A stretch of DNA of 64,000 nt, taken from Hyphomonas sp. CY54-11-8. Lineage in GTDB: Bacteria; Pseudomonadota; Alphaproteobacteria; Caulobacterales; Hyphomonadaceae. How positions within the stretch are numbered: the stretch's first letter is position 1; the number at the start of each line of letters is the position of its first letter. Position numbers and translations under genes: made by a program. The notes beneath the pieces were generated by a model. It was not told the origin of the DNA. It saw only the letters and a program-made list of their open reading frames with translations, and did not search any database. This document shows positions 23,618-32,202 of this stretch, one piece after another. The stretch spans positions 62,001 through 126,000 of the forward strand of contig NZ_AWFD01000023.1 of NCBI RefSeq assembly GCF_000682735.1, in the 5' to 3' direction.

Positions 23618-26062
23618 ATGAATCGTCATCTTCGTTCTGCAACTGCAATTGCAGCTCTCTCCCTCTCCAGCCAGTTCGTCGCTTTTGCTGACCCGGATGC
23701 TGCCGAAACCGACCGCCGGCTCGAAACCGTCACTGTAACGACGCAGAAACAGGAGCAGACGCTCATCGATGTTCCGATCAACGTCTCCGTCACCAACCAG
23801 GACCTTATCGACAAGCTGGCCGCAGATGACATCGAAGACCTCGGCAATTTCGTGCCGGGCCTCGAGGTCCAGGCGCAAAGCCTGAACGCCCCAAGCTACT
23901 CGCTGCGCGGCGTCGTCTCCGACAGCGGCATTCCCCGCGTCGCCCTCTTCCAGAACGGCGTCGCCGTCGGCAATCCAGGCTATGGCGCAAACCTCGCCAT
24001 CTTCGACATGGAACGCGTCGAGGTCGTGAAAGGCCCGCAGGCGACGCTGTTCGGCCAGGGCGCCCTGGTTGGCGGCATCAACTTCATCCAGAACCGCGCG
24101 TCACTGGAAGGCAATTCAGGCGCGGCCACGCTGGAGGCCGGCGACTACAGTTCCGTCCGCGCCGAAGGTCACTACAACTGGGCCATCAACGACACGCTCG
24201 CCCTTCGTGTCGCCGGCCAGCTCAAGCAGATGGACGGCTATGTTCCGAACACTGCCAACTCGCCGGATCTTATGGGTCAGGACACGACCGCGGTACGCAC
24301 CGCACTGCGTTGGGCCCCGACCGACCAACTGACCGCCGACATTTTCGTGAACTACCAGGAAGACGATTCCACCGGCACGCAGTTCACCTCCGGCTTCTTC
24401 CCGGTCAATGGCAAGGTCGACCCGTTTGGCGCCACCGCCATGAACATCAATTCGGATCAGGTACGCAGCAAGCTCGGTAACGACCGCGAGCTTTTCTACA
24501 TCACCTCCAACATCGAATATGACATCAATGATGCCTGGTCGCTGACCTCGCTCACCGACTATCGCAACCTCTTCTCCAAGGAAGCCTGGGACTCCGATGG
24601 TGCAGCGTTCAACCTGCTCCAGTTCTACCAGGCCCAGAAGGCCAACACGTTCAGCCAGGAACTGCGCGTGAACTATGATGCCGGTGGCAAGCTGACGGCC
24701 TTCTTCGGCGGCAACTATTTCACCATCGACAACAAGGCGGAGCTGCGCTTCTCGACCGACGAAGCCTACGCCCAGTCGCTGTTCGCCCCGACACTGGCCG
24801 GCGCCGCTGGGCTGACAGTGACCGAAGCGCAAGGCTACCTCGCCCTGTTGGGCGTGCCGGACGCGCAGAATTTCGGCAGCTTCGATACACCGCTCCAGTA
24901 TTCAGCCCTTGCTGCCCTGTTGATGAACCAGCTCGTGCCGCTTTATGGCGAGCATCTTGAACAGTCGCTGTCGACCGACAGCCGCGACACGTATGACCTC
25001 TTCGGCGATGTCACTTATGCCGTCTCCGACCGCCTGAAGCTGACCGCCGGTCTTCGCTACACAAAGGAAGACATCCGCGCGAGCACGATCGGCCATGCGC
25101 TGAAGACCAATCCCTACCTGCTCGGCTTCGGCGGCCTGAACGGCGTGACCATGCAGTCGACCCTGCTGCTGAGCGCCGACACGCTCGATCAGCTGGCTTC
25201 GGCTTCGGAAAGCACGGATGGCGCGTTCACCTGGCGTCTCAACGCCGCTTATCGCGTCTCCGACAACATCAACACCTGGGTCGCCTATGGCCGCGGCCGC
25301 CGCCCGGAAGTCCTGTCAGCCTCGGGCGCGAATTACAGCCTGATCGACGCAGAAACGCTGGACAATGTCGAAGCCGGTATCTTCGGACGCTTCTTCGACG
25401 ACCGCCTGCAGATGACCAGCTCTGTCTATTATGGACAGTACAAGGACTTTCAGACGACACGCTTCGATCCGATCAACGGCGTGTTCATTACCGAGAACTC
25501 CGGTAACGCAACGCAATACGGCCTCGAATTCGACGGCCAGGCCTTGGTCAATGACTATGTCCGCCTGCTGGCAACCTATGCCTTCACGCATTCGGAATAC
25601 GACAAGAAGGACGACAATGGGAACCCGCTGCAATTTGCCGGCAACAAGTTCCGCCTGAGCCCGGAACAGAGCTTCTCGCTGGCCGCCGACATCACTGTGC
25701 CAATGGGTGAGCATGGCGAAATCTCGATCATCCCGAGCTATATCTGGAAGAGCAAGCACTACTTCGAGGATGACAATGGATTCGACTATGCGGCGGACGG
25801 CAATGGCGGCTTCATCCGCATTCCGGAAATGTATCCGGATGGTACCGTGGTGGAAGAATCGCAGGACGCCTATGGCGTTGCGAACCTGCGCGTCGGCTTT
25901 GATGCGGCCAGCCAGCGCTGGGGCGCCTATGTCCTCGGCGAGAACATTTTCGATGAAGAATACCTGATTGATGTCGGCAACACCGGCGGTGCCTTCGGCC
26001 TGCACACAATCATCCGCGGCAAGCCGCAGATGGTGAAAGCCGGCGTCTACGTCAAATTCTGA
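23618..26062 (+). CDS. TonB-dependent receptor of the phosphodiester locus
   Basis: An 814-residue outer-membrane receptor: signal peptide (residues 1-24, ending FVAFA), a TonB-box-like LETVTVTTQK, plug domain with VPINVSVTNQDLIDKLAADD and GPQATLFGQGALVGGINF, and a long beta-barrel whose last strand ends in Phe (GVYVKF). It belongs to the large sphingomonad/caulobacter-type receptor group for organic substrates rather than classical siderophore receptors. Start ATG 23618 has AAGGAATGG upstream. A glycerophosphodiesterase gene follows, so an organophosphate ligand is plausible but inferred. Confidence 0.92.
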   Translation: MNRHLRSATAIAALSLSSQFVAFADPDAAETDRRLETVTVTTQKQEQTLIDVPINVSVTNQDLIDKLAADDIEDLGNFVPGLEVQAQSLNAPSYSLRGVVSDSGIPRVALFQNGVAVGNPGYGANLAIFDMERVEVVKGPQATLFGQGALVGGINFIQNRASLEGNSGAATLEAGDYSSVRAEGHYNWAINDTLALRVAGQLKQMDGYVPNTANSPDLMGQDTTAVRTALRWAPTDQLTADIFVNYQEDDSTGTQFTSGFFPVNGKVDPFGATAMNINSDQVRSKLGNDRELFYITSNIEYDINDAWSLTSLTDYRNLFSKEAWDSDGAAFNLLQFYQAQKANTFSQELRVNYDAGGKLTAFFGGNYFTIDNKAELRFSTDEAYAQSLFAPTLAGAAGLTVTEAQGYLALLGVPDAQNFGSFDTPLQYSALAALLMNQLVPLYGEHLEQSLSTDSRDTYDLFGDVTYAVSDRLKLTAGLRYTKEDIRASTIGHALKTNPYLLGFGGLNGVTMQSTLLLSADTLDQLASASESTDGAFTWRLNAAYRVSDNINTWVAYGRGRRPEVLSASGANYSLIDAETLDNVEAGIFGRFFDDRLQMTSSVYYGQYKDFQTTRFDPINGVFITENSGNATQYGLEFDGQALVNDYVRLLATYAFTHSEYDKKDDNGNPLQFAGNKFRLSPEQSFSLAADITVPMGEHGEISIIPSYIWKSKHYFEDDNGFDYAADGNGGFIRIPEMYPDGTVVEESQDAYGVANLRVGFDAASQRWGAYVLGENIFDEEYLIDVGNTGGAFGLHTIIRGKPQMVKAGVYVKF

Positions 26063-26071
26063 CCCTCGACC

Positions 26072-26102
26072 CGTGCCGGGAGGGGTTCGCTCTCCCGGCA
26101 CG
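26072..26102 (+). terminator. Hairpin between receptor and GDPD genes
   Basis: CGTGCCGGGAG (26072-26082) and CTCCCGGCACG (26092-26102) are perfect 11-base arms with a 9-base loop. The downstream CTCCCCTCTTCC is pyrimidine-rich but not a T run, so this is probably a partial terminator or an mRNA-stabilising hairpin that sets receptor above GDPD expression. Confidence 0.55.
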
Positions 26103-26128
26103 CTCCCCTCTTCCGGAAAGCGCCCAAC

Positions 26129-27118
26129 ATGAAACGACTGATCTCCGCCTCCATTCTCGTTCTCGCGGCCTGCGCCAGCGCGCCTGCTGCCGAAGCCCCG
26201 GCTCAGGCCTGGAACACGCTCACCGGCGAGCGCCCGATTGTGATCGCGCACCGCGGCGCCAGCGGCCTCTACCCCGAACACACGATGATGGCCTACAAGG
26301 CAGCCATCGCGCAGGGGGCTGACTTTATCGAACCGGACCTTGTCATGACGTCGGACGGCGTCCTGATCGCCCGGCATGACCTCTACCTGTCCGCCACAAC
26401 TGACATCGCAGACCATCCCGAATTCGCCGACCGCAAAGTCGCGCGCCAGATGCCGTTCGGCGAACAGGAAGACTGGTGGGCGGATGATTTCACGTTCGCA
26501 GAAATCCAGACCCTGAAAGCGCGCCAGCAATTCGAAGGCCGCTCGATGGAGTACAATGACACGCTGGACCTCGTCACCTTCGACGAGGTCATGGACCTGG
26601 TCCTCGCCGAAGCCGAAAAGGGCAATATCGTCGGGCTGCATGTGGAAGCCAAATGGCCAAGCCACTACGCCTCCATTGGCAAGGGCCTCGCCGATCCGAT
26701 CCTCGACGCGATGAAAGCCAAAGGCCTGAAGGAGGCCGGCATCCCGGTCTACATCCAATGCTTCGAACCGCCCTTCCTGGCTGAAGTCGCAGAAAAGAGC
26801 GACCTGCCGTTGATCCAGAACATGGTTGGCGCCCCCTACGCCTCCATGATGGGGCTCGAATACGATCTCGATGCCATGACGACTGACGGCGTTGGCGCCG
26901 ATGTCTCCTATGTGCTCGGCAAGCATGGCCAGCCGACAGACTTCGTCGCCCGCGCCCACGACGCCGGCCTGCTGGTGCATGTCTACACGGTGCGGGACGA
27001 CCGCCCGGATGCCCCTTTCACGGGTAGCCGTGACGAACTGAAAGTGCTCTTTGACGCAGGCGTGGATGGCATATGGGCTGACTTCCCGGCCACGGCGGTG
27101 GAAGTTCGCGGCAAGTAG
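26129..27118 (+). CDS. Glycerophosphodiester phosphodiesterase lipoprotein
   Basis: A 329-residue GDPD-fold protein with lipoprotein signal (ILVLAAC, Cys at residue 14). Catalytic features: IVIAHRGASGLYPEHT (the HRG and E-x-T motif), FIEPDLVMTSDGVLIARHD (metal Glu, Asp and general His), HVEAKWP and a C-terminal DGIWADFP. It cleaves glycerophosphodiesters to glycerol-3-phosphate and alcohol, here in the periplasm or at the outer membrane like periplasmic GlpQ. It follows the receptor gene by 66 bases and likely processes what that receptor or the divergent phosphoesterase handles. Confidence 0.92.
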   Translation: MKRLISASILVLAACASAPAAEAPAQAWNTLTGERPIVIAHRGASGLYPEHTMMAYKAAIAQGADFIEPDLVMTSDGVLIARHDLYLSATTDIADHPEFADRKVARQMPFGEQEDWWADDFTFAEIQTLKARQQFEGRSMEYNDTLDLVTFDEVMDLVLAEAEKGNIVGLHVEAKWPSHYASIGKGLADPILDAMKAKGLKEAGIPVYIQCFEPPFLAEVAEKSDLPLIQNMVGAPYASMMGLEYDLDAMTTDGVGADVSYVLGKHGQPTDFVARAHDAGLLVHVYTVRDDRPDAPFTGSRDELKVLFDAGVDGIWADFPATAVEVRGK

Positions 27119-27130
27119 GAAGCTGACGGG

Positions 27131-27478
27131 TCAGCCCTTCTTCTTCCGGCTGAGCTTTTCCCATGGCAGCTTGACGGTCACGGGCTCCTGAATCCACCCG
27201 CTGCCCCGGCCATATTGCGCATCGAGCCGCATGATCCAGCGATAGCTGTACCAGGCAAACCAAACCGTTGAGGCAATGGCCAGCACAAGAACGAGCCAGC
27301 CATTCGGCCAGGGCTCGTGGGCCAGGAACACCTTGATCGCCCAGTAACCGAAGAACAGATAGGCATGAATTCCGATGCTACCGAGCACGCATATCTTTAA
27401 ATATTTAGCCGGCGTCCCGGAAAACGGGATACTTGCAGAAATCTCTTCACTTGCGATCGAACTTGGTTGGTCGGTCAT
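27131..27478 (-). CDS. Small membrane protein, unknown
   Basis: A 115-residue protein with two predicted membrane helices (about residues 30-52, LKICVLGSIGIHAYLFFGYW, and 62-82, WLVLVLAIASTVWFAWYSY) and a basic C-terminus ending RKKKG. I recognise no family. ATG 27478 is supported by GGGGAGGACCC shortly upstream; the longer frame to 27583 lies in the preceding gene. It starts 20 bases after that gene and the two probably form an operon. Confidence 0.65.
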   Translation of the reverse strand: MTDQPSSIASEEISASIPFSGTPAKYLKICVLGSIGIHAYLFFGYWAIKVFLAHEPWPNGWLVLVLAIASTVWFAWYSYRWIMRLDAQYGRGSGWIQEPVTVKLPWEKLSRKKKG

Positions 27479-27498
27479 GATGGGTCCTCCCCTGCAGA

Positions 27499-28023
27499 TC
27501 AGAATGGTTTGGTAATGGCGAGGTAGAGAACGATCATGGCAGACACCATGATGGCCGGGCTGGAGAGCAGCAGGAACCACCAATGGTGCTGCACCGCCCG
27601 CTCATATCCGACGGCGTCCCCTGCTTCGCGATAGCGGTGCTTCGCTCCGCCGAAATGGGCGAGATAATAGTCGGTCACCTCAATCGGAATGAAGATGCCT
27701 GCGACGAACAGGAGCTTCAGCATCAACCAGCCGACATGCGCATTGAACCCGCCTGCCCAGAACAGGAGTGGGCCGGTGATCAGGATGACTGGAAAGGCAA
27801 AGTGCTCATAGGAAGCGCCCTGGTCGAATCGCTCCATCATCCAATTCCGGAGACGGACGATTTCCTGATCCGTCGGGTTCCGGCGCCACGCCTTGAAGAC
27901 CGGCACAAGGTAGAAGGCATAGGCGACAGATGTACTCCACACCCACACCATCACGGCGGTGAGATGGATGAATTTCAGCTGGAGATAATATTCCCCCAGA
28001 AACATCCGGATGGGTTCGAGCAT
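27499..28023 (-). CDS. Multi-pass membrane protein, unknown (weak resemblance to CopD/HemJ-type proteins)
   Basis: A 174-residue integral membrane protein with about four helices. The first helix contains LQLKFIHLTAVMVWVWS, a K-x-x-H arrangement like that of CopD/HemJ-type haem-related proteins, and there are further conserved-looking His residues (HFAFPV, LAHFGG, VQHHWW). The resemblance is too weak to assign a function. ATG 28023 follows GGGAGG by nine bases; an in-frame TTG at 28029 is less likely. Divergent from the acyl-CoA ligase gene, with a shared-operator candidate at 28077-28093 between them. Confidence 0.6.
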   Translation of the reverse strand: MLEPIRMFLGEYYLQLKFIHLTAVMVWVWSTSVAYAFYLVPVFKAWRRNPTDQEIVRLRNWMMERFDQGASYEHFAFPVILITGPLLFWAGGFNAHVGWLMLKLLFVAGIFIPIEVTDYYLAHFGGAKHRYREAGDAVGYERAVQHHWWFLLLSSPAIMVSAMIVLYLAITKPF

Positions 28024-28076
28024 TTTCAATCACCTCCCTGATCATTTTGACGCTGCTTAAGCTCGGAGCGAATTAT

Positions 28077-28093
28077 TGTCAATAAACTTGACG
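28077..28093. promoter_or_regulatory. TGTCAA-N5-TTGACG inverted repeat (shared operator, copy 1)
   Basis: TGTCAATAAACTTGACG lies in the divergent region between the small membrane operon (start 28023) and the CoA ligase (start 28264). Arms TGTCAA/TTGACG match at five of six positions. It shares 14 of 17 bases with the perfect copy at 48812-48828 (TGTCAATAACATTGACA). Confidence 0.5.
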
Positions 28094-28263
28094 ATTATGT
28101 TTTCCGCACGTAATGCTTTCCAAAGCGTCGGGGAGGACGCGAAAGAGGATCTGCCCGCAGAGAAACGGGCCGGCGTCACACCGGGCCTGAACCGGGCACA
28201 CTCTCTCGCCTCACCTGCCCGCAACGACCAACCAGCGCATGCGCTCAGGACAGGCGGGCTCAC

Positions 28264-29802
28264 ATGGCATCAGCATCCGAATGGACGGGACTCCGCCTAC
28301 TTGGCGACACCGCGACGCTCTCCTCGCAAGTCAGGCACTTTGCACAGAGGAAGCCGGATGCGCCGGCAGTACTGGGCATGACCGGCAGCCTCCGCTGGCG
28401 GGAGTTGGACACATGCGCAGACCGGCTCGCAAATGCGCTGGACAGGCTCGGAATGAAGAAAGGGGACCGCCTCGCCTGGCTTGGCCGGAACAGTCTCATC
28501 TTCCCCATCGTGCTGCTGGCTGCGCGCCGGGCGGGCGCCGTCCTGACAGGACTGAACTGGCGCCTCTCTCCGGTCGAACTCACCCGCATTCTCGATCGGA
28601 CCGAACCTGCGCTTATCGTCGGTGACACCGAATTTGCGGGCAGTGTGCCCAGTCGATTCCGGTTCGTCGATACAGAAGCCGGGCTTGGCGCGTTTGTCAC
28701 CGGAGCCAGCACGGAAGCTGTCGATCGTTCCGAACCTGGCGACATTTCCACCCTGTTCTTCACCTCCGGCACGACGGGAGAACCAAAGGCCCTCGCCTAC
28801 ACAAGTGAAAGTGCAGACCGGATGATGTTCGCGCCGAACACCTTGGCCTTCACACCAGACGCGCGTCTCCTGATTGTTGCGCCCGTGTTTCACACAGCAG
28901 GCTGGTCCTGGACGCTGTATGGTCTCGCGGGCGGGATGACGCAGATCCAGCTCTCCCAGGCCAGCCCGGCCACCATGTTCGATGCCATGGAGCAGCTGGG
29001 CGTGACGCACGCCCAATGGGTGCCGGCGATCCTCTCCGATTTGCTCAAGGAGAATGAGGCGCGCCAGATTCCGAAGGGCCAACTGAAAATGGTGGGCTAT
29101 GGTGCCTCCCCCATCGCGCCATCGCTGCTGAAGGCCTGCCTCGACACATTTGGGTGCGAGTTCACGCAGGTCTACGGCATGACCGAAACAATCGGCCCGA
29201 TCACCCATTTGCCGCCGTCCGCACACCGCAATCCAGACCCAAGGGTCAATCAGGCGACAGGCACAGCGGGGCCTGGCGTGGAAATTCGTATTACCAACGC
29301 CGACGGGCTGGATGTGGCACCCGATGAGACGGGCGAAATTCTCGTCCGCCTGCCCTATCCGGCAGCCGTTCGCTGGTCAGCCGATGGGACGGTTGCCCCT
29401 GTCGCGGACGCGGAGGGCTGGCTGAGCACAGGCGATGTCGGGCACATTGATACGGATGGCTTTTTGACGGTGACCGACCGGCTGAAGGACATGATCATTA
29501 CAGGTGGGGAAAACGTCTATCCGGTCGAAGTGGAGAAGGTGTTGTCCGGCCTGCCTGGCGTGGCGGATGCCGCCGTCTTCTCAGTGCCCGACCCGAAATG
29601 GGGTGAACGCGTGGTGGCCGCGATTGTGCCAGTGACCGGAACACGGTTCGCCCCTGACGCCACGCTCGCGCTCTGCCGTCAGCAGCTCGCGCATTACAAA
29701 TGCCCGACTCGGATTTTCGAGGTCAGCGCCCTGCCACGCAATGCGACTGGCAAAGTGCTACGACAGGACCTGCGCAACTCACTTGTCCCAAACAATACCT
29801 GA
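28264..29802 (+). CDS. Acyl-CoA ligase (ANL superfamily), first copy
   Basis: A 512-residue adenylate-forming enzyme that activates a carboxylic acid as acyl-AMP and then acyl-CoA. Motifs: TLFFTSGTTGEPKAL (P-loop-like A3), VYGMTETIGPI (A5), GWLSTGDVGHIDTDGFL (A7/A8), TDRLKDMIITGGENVYPVEVE (hinge) and the A10 lysine in PRNATGKVLR. It lies 11 bases before an acyl-CoA dehydrogenase gene, suggesting activation followed by alpha,beta-desaturation. A 12-base palindrome AGCGCATGCGCT (28234-28245) lies just upstream. Substrate not assignable. Confidence 0.9.
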   Translation: MASASEWTGLRLLGDTATLSSQVRHFAQRKPDAPAVLGMTGSLRWRELDTCADRLANALDRLGMKKGDRLAWLGRNSLIFPIVLLAARRAGAVLTGLNWRLSPVELTRILDRTEPALIVGDTEFAGSVPSRFRFVDTEAGLGAFVTGASTEAVDRSEPGDISTLFFTSGTTGEPKALAYTSESADRMMFAPNTLAFTPDARLLIVAPVFHTAGWSWTLYGLAGGMTQIQLSQASPATMFDAMEQLGVTHAQWVPAILSDLLKENEARQIPKGQLKMVGYGASPIAPSLLKACLDTFGCEFTQVYGMTETIGPITHLPPSAHRNPDPRVNQATGTAGPGVEIRITNADGLDVAPDETGEILVRLPYPAAVRWSADGTVAPVADAEGWLSTGDVGHIDTDGFLTVTDRLKDMIITGGENVYPVEVEKVLSGLPGVADAAVFSVPDPKWGERVVAAIVPVTGTRFAPDATLALCRQQLAHYKCPTRIFEVSALPRNATGKVLRQDLRNSLVPNNT

Positions 29803-29813
29803 AAGCGATTTCA

Positions 29814-30965
29814 ATGACCCCACATGCCGGCGGCAGCCAGTTTGCCGAAGAAGACCTGTCCATGTTCCGCGAGAGCGTGTCGCGATTTCTGGATGCGAAT
29901 GCGCCGCCGGAAAAGGTGGCGCAATGGAATGCAGACAAGGTGGTTGAGCGGGACCTCTGGCGCAAGGCCGGGGAATTCGGAATGCTGGGCGCGACCGTTC
30001 CGGAAGCGTATGGTGGGCTTGGCGGTGACTTCCGCCACGAACGTATCCTGATCGAGGAGATGGGCGCCCGCGGCCTGGAAGGCTGGGGCGTGGCCGTCCA
30101 CAATATGATCGTTGCGCCTTACCTGACCGCCTATGCCACCGAAGCCCAGAAACAGGCCTGGCTGCCCGGTGTGGTCGCCGGAAACATCGTGCTGGCCATC
30201 GCAATGACGGAACCCTCCGGCGGATCGGATCTCGCCAATTTGCGCACCCGCGCGCGGCTGGACGGCGACGAATGGGTGATCGACGGCCAGAAGACATTCA
30301 TATCGAACGGTCAGACGGCCGACCTCGTTGTCGTCGCCTGCCGGACGGGCAGCGATGGCGCGAAAGGTGTTTCATTGATTGTCGTGCCCGGCGACGCAGA
30401 GGGATTCGAGCGCGGCCGGAATCTCGACAAGATCGGCCGGGATGCACAGGACACATCGGAACTGTTCTTTTCAGGCGTCAGGGTTCCGAAAGACAATTTG
30501 CTGGGCGGCGTGCCGGGTGAAGGCTTCAAGCAGATGATGACGATGCTTCCGCAGGAGCGGCTCGTCATTGCCGCCATGGGGCTGGCCATGCTGGAACGTG
30601 CCCTCCAGCTGACCATCGACTATACCAAGGAACGCAACGCCTTCGGAAGAACGCTGATGGATCTGCAGAACACGCAGTTTACTCTTGCTGACATCAAGAC
30701 TCAGGCAACCGTCGGACGCGCCTTTATCGATCAGTGCACCAACAAGCATTTGCGGGGCGAGCTGGATGCCGTGACCGCCTCCATGGCAAAGCTCTGGATT
30801 TCAGAGACTGAGGTCGCCAGCATCAGCCGCTGCCTGCAGCTTTTTGGTGGCTATGGCTACATGAACGAATACCCGATCGCCCAGCTGTTCCGGGACTCGC
30901 GCATCGACACGATCCATGGCGGCGCCTCGGAAGTCATGAAGCTGATCATCGCGCGCACCCTTTAA
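29814..30965 (+). CDS. Acyl-CoA dehydrogenase
   Basis: A 383-residue FAD enzyme introducing a 2,3 double bond in acyl-CoA. Motifs: AIAMTEPSGGSDLANL, the FAD strand GQKTFISNGQTADLVV, GFKQMMTMLPQERL, RNAFGRTLMDLQ and QLFGGYGYMNEYPIAQLFRD. The usual late catalytic Glu position reads HGGASEV, while the Glu in LPQERL matches the alternative catalytic position of isovaleryl- and long-chain-type dehydrogenases. ATG 29814 is the family start. It is presumably co-transcribed with the upstream ligase; convergent with the CoA transferase. Confidence 0.9.
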   Translation: MTPHAGGSQFAEEDLSMFRESVSRFLDANAPPEKVAQWNADKVVERDLWRKAGEFGMLGATVPEAYGGLGGDFRHERILIEEMGARGLEGWGVAVHNMIVAPYLTAYATEAQKQAWLPGVVAGNIVLAIAMTEPSGGSDLANLRTRARLDGDEWVIDGQKTFISNGQTADLVVVACRTGSDGAKGVSLIVVPGDAEGFERGRNLDKIGRDAQDTSELFFSGVRVPKDNLLGGVPGEGFKQMMTMLPQERLVIAAMGLAMLERALQLTIDYTKERNAFGRTLMDLQNTQFTLADIKTQATVGRAFIDQCTNKHLRGELDAVTASMAKLWISETEVASISRCLQLFGGYGYMNEYPIAQLFRDSRIDTIHGGASEVMKLIIARTL

Positions 30966-30975
30966 GGGTCCGCAC

Positions 30976-32181
30976 TCAGACGATCCCGCTGCTGCGCAAT
31001 TTTTCGATCTGCTCCGGCGTCAGGTCCAACAGTTCCGTCAGCACCTGCTCAGTATGTTCGCCGAGCTTTTCCGGCCCGGTCCAACGTACAGACCCCGGCG
31101 TAGATGACAGTTTCGGGAAGACGTTCTGCATCTTGATCGTGCCCCAGCGCTCGCTCGCAAGGTCCACCAGTGCTTCACGGGCAGCGTAATGCGGATCGTC
31201 CAGCATGTCGCGAGCCCGGTAAACTTTCCCGACCGGCACGGCGTGCTCGATCATGACGGCCTCAACCTCATCAATCGTGCGGGTCTTGGTCCAGTCATTG
31301 ATGAGATCATCCAGCCCCACCTGGTTCTCACCGCGCGCGACATGGGTCGCGTATCGTGGATCGTCTTTCAGCTCCGGCCGGCCCATGGCATCGCACAGCC
31401 GTGCAAACACGGTGTTCTGGTTGGCGGCGATGATCACCATACCGTCCGACCCATCATAGATGTTCGACGGTGCAATTGCCGGCAGGTACGATCCGGAGCG
31501 CTCACGCGTATAGTTCTCGATCGTGTATTCCGGCACGAGCGATTCCATGATGGCCAGGATGGATTCGTAGATCGCGGCATCGACGACCTGCCCCTCCCCT
31601 GTCTTTTCCCGATGATGGAGTGCAGCAAGTGCGCCCACAGTGGCGAAAGTTCCCGCCAGCGTGTCGCCGAGCGAGATACCGGCGCGTGATGGCTTCCGGT
31701 CAGGTTCACCCATCAGGTAGCGCACCCCGCCCATTGCCTCCCCGACCGAGGCATAGCCGGGACGCTTGGAATACGGGCCCGTCTGACCGTAACCGGAAAT
31801 CCGGATCATGATGATCGATGGATTCTCCTTCTTGAGGTCCTCGTAGCCGAGCCCCCATTTTTCCATCGTCCCCGGACGAAAATTCTCGACGATGAAATCA
31901 GCCTGACGGACCAGCTGGCGGACGATGTCCTGGCCCTCTTTTTCCCGCAGATTGGCCGTGATGCATCGCTTGTTGCGCGCGCAAACAGACCACAGCAATG
32001 GGTATCCCGTGCGCCCCCAGGTGCGGAGTGGATCACCCTGCCCCGGCGGCTCCACCTTGATGACATCGGCGCCCATGTCCCCGAAAAGCTGCGCGCAGAA
32101 TGGCCCCGCAATCAGCTGGCCCAGTTCCAGGACACGAAGTCCCGCCAAAGGTCCCTGAGGCGTTGTCACCGTCTTGTCCAT
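30976..32181 (-). CDS. Class III CoA transferase (CaiB/BaiF family)
   Basis: A 401-residue CoA transferase moving CoA between carboxylic acids. Motifs: GLRVLELGQLIAGPFCAQLF and DMGADVIKVEPP at the N-terminus, FRPGTMEKWGLGYEDL, and the catalytic aspartate in ISLGDTLAG (about residue 169), as in formyl-CoA transferase. ATG 32181 has AGAGGGAAAA upstream. Gene orientation and the 21-base gap place it downstream of the TetR gene, so the regulator may control its own operon including this enzyme. Confidence 0.9.
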   Translation of the reverse strand: MDKTVTTPQGPLAGLRVLELGQLIAGPFCAQLFGDMGADVIKVEPPGQGDPLRTWGRTGYPLLWSVCARNKRCITANLREKEGQDIVRQLVRQADFIVENFRPGTMEKWGLGYEDLKKENPSIIMIRISGYGQTGPYSKRPGYASVGEAMGGVRYLMGEPDRKPSRAGISLGDTLAGTFATVGALAALHHREKTGEGQVVDAAIYESILAIMESLVPEYTIENYTRERSGSYLPAIAPSNIYDGSDGMVIIAANQNTVFARLCDAMGRPELKDDPRYATHVARGENQVGLDDLINDWTKTRTIDEVEAVMIEHAVPVGKVYRARDMLDDPHYAAREALVDLASERWGTIKMQNVFPKLSSTPGSVRWTGPEKLGEHTEQVLTELLDLTPEQIEKLRSSGIV

Positions 32182-32202
32182 TTTTCCCTCTGTATTTTTT
32201 AC

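Noticed and set aside
25316-26980. 554-residue minus-strand open frame
   Set aside because: Antisense to the TonB receptor end and the GDPD gene; spans their hairpin and has no recognisable domain.
27122-27135. GCTGAC-GG-GTCAGC as a terminator between the GDPD gene and the small membrane gene
   Set aside because: The loop is only two bases, the stem overlaps a stop codon and there is no clear T run.
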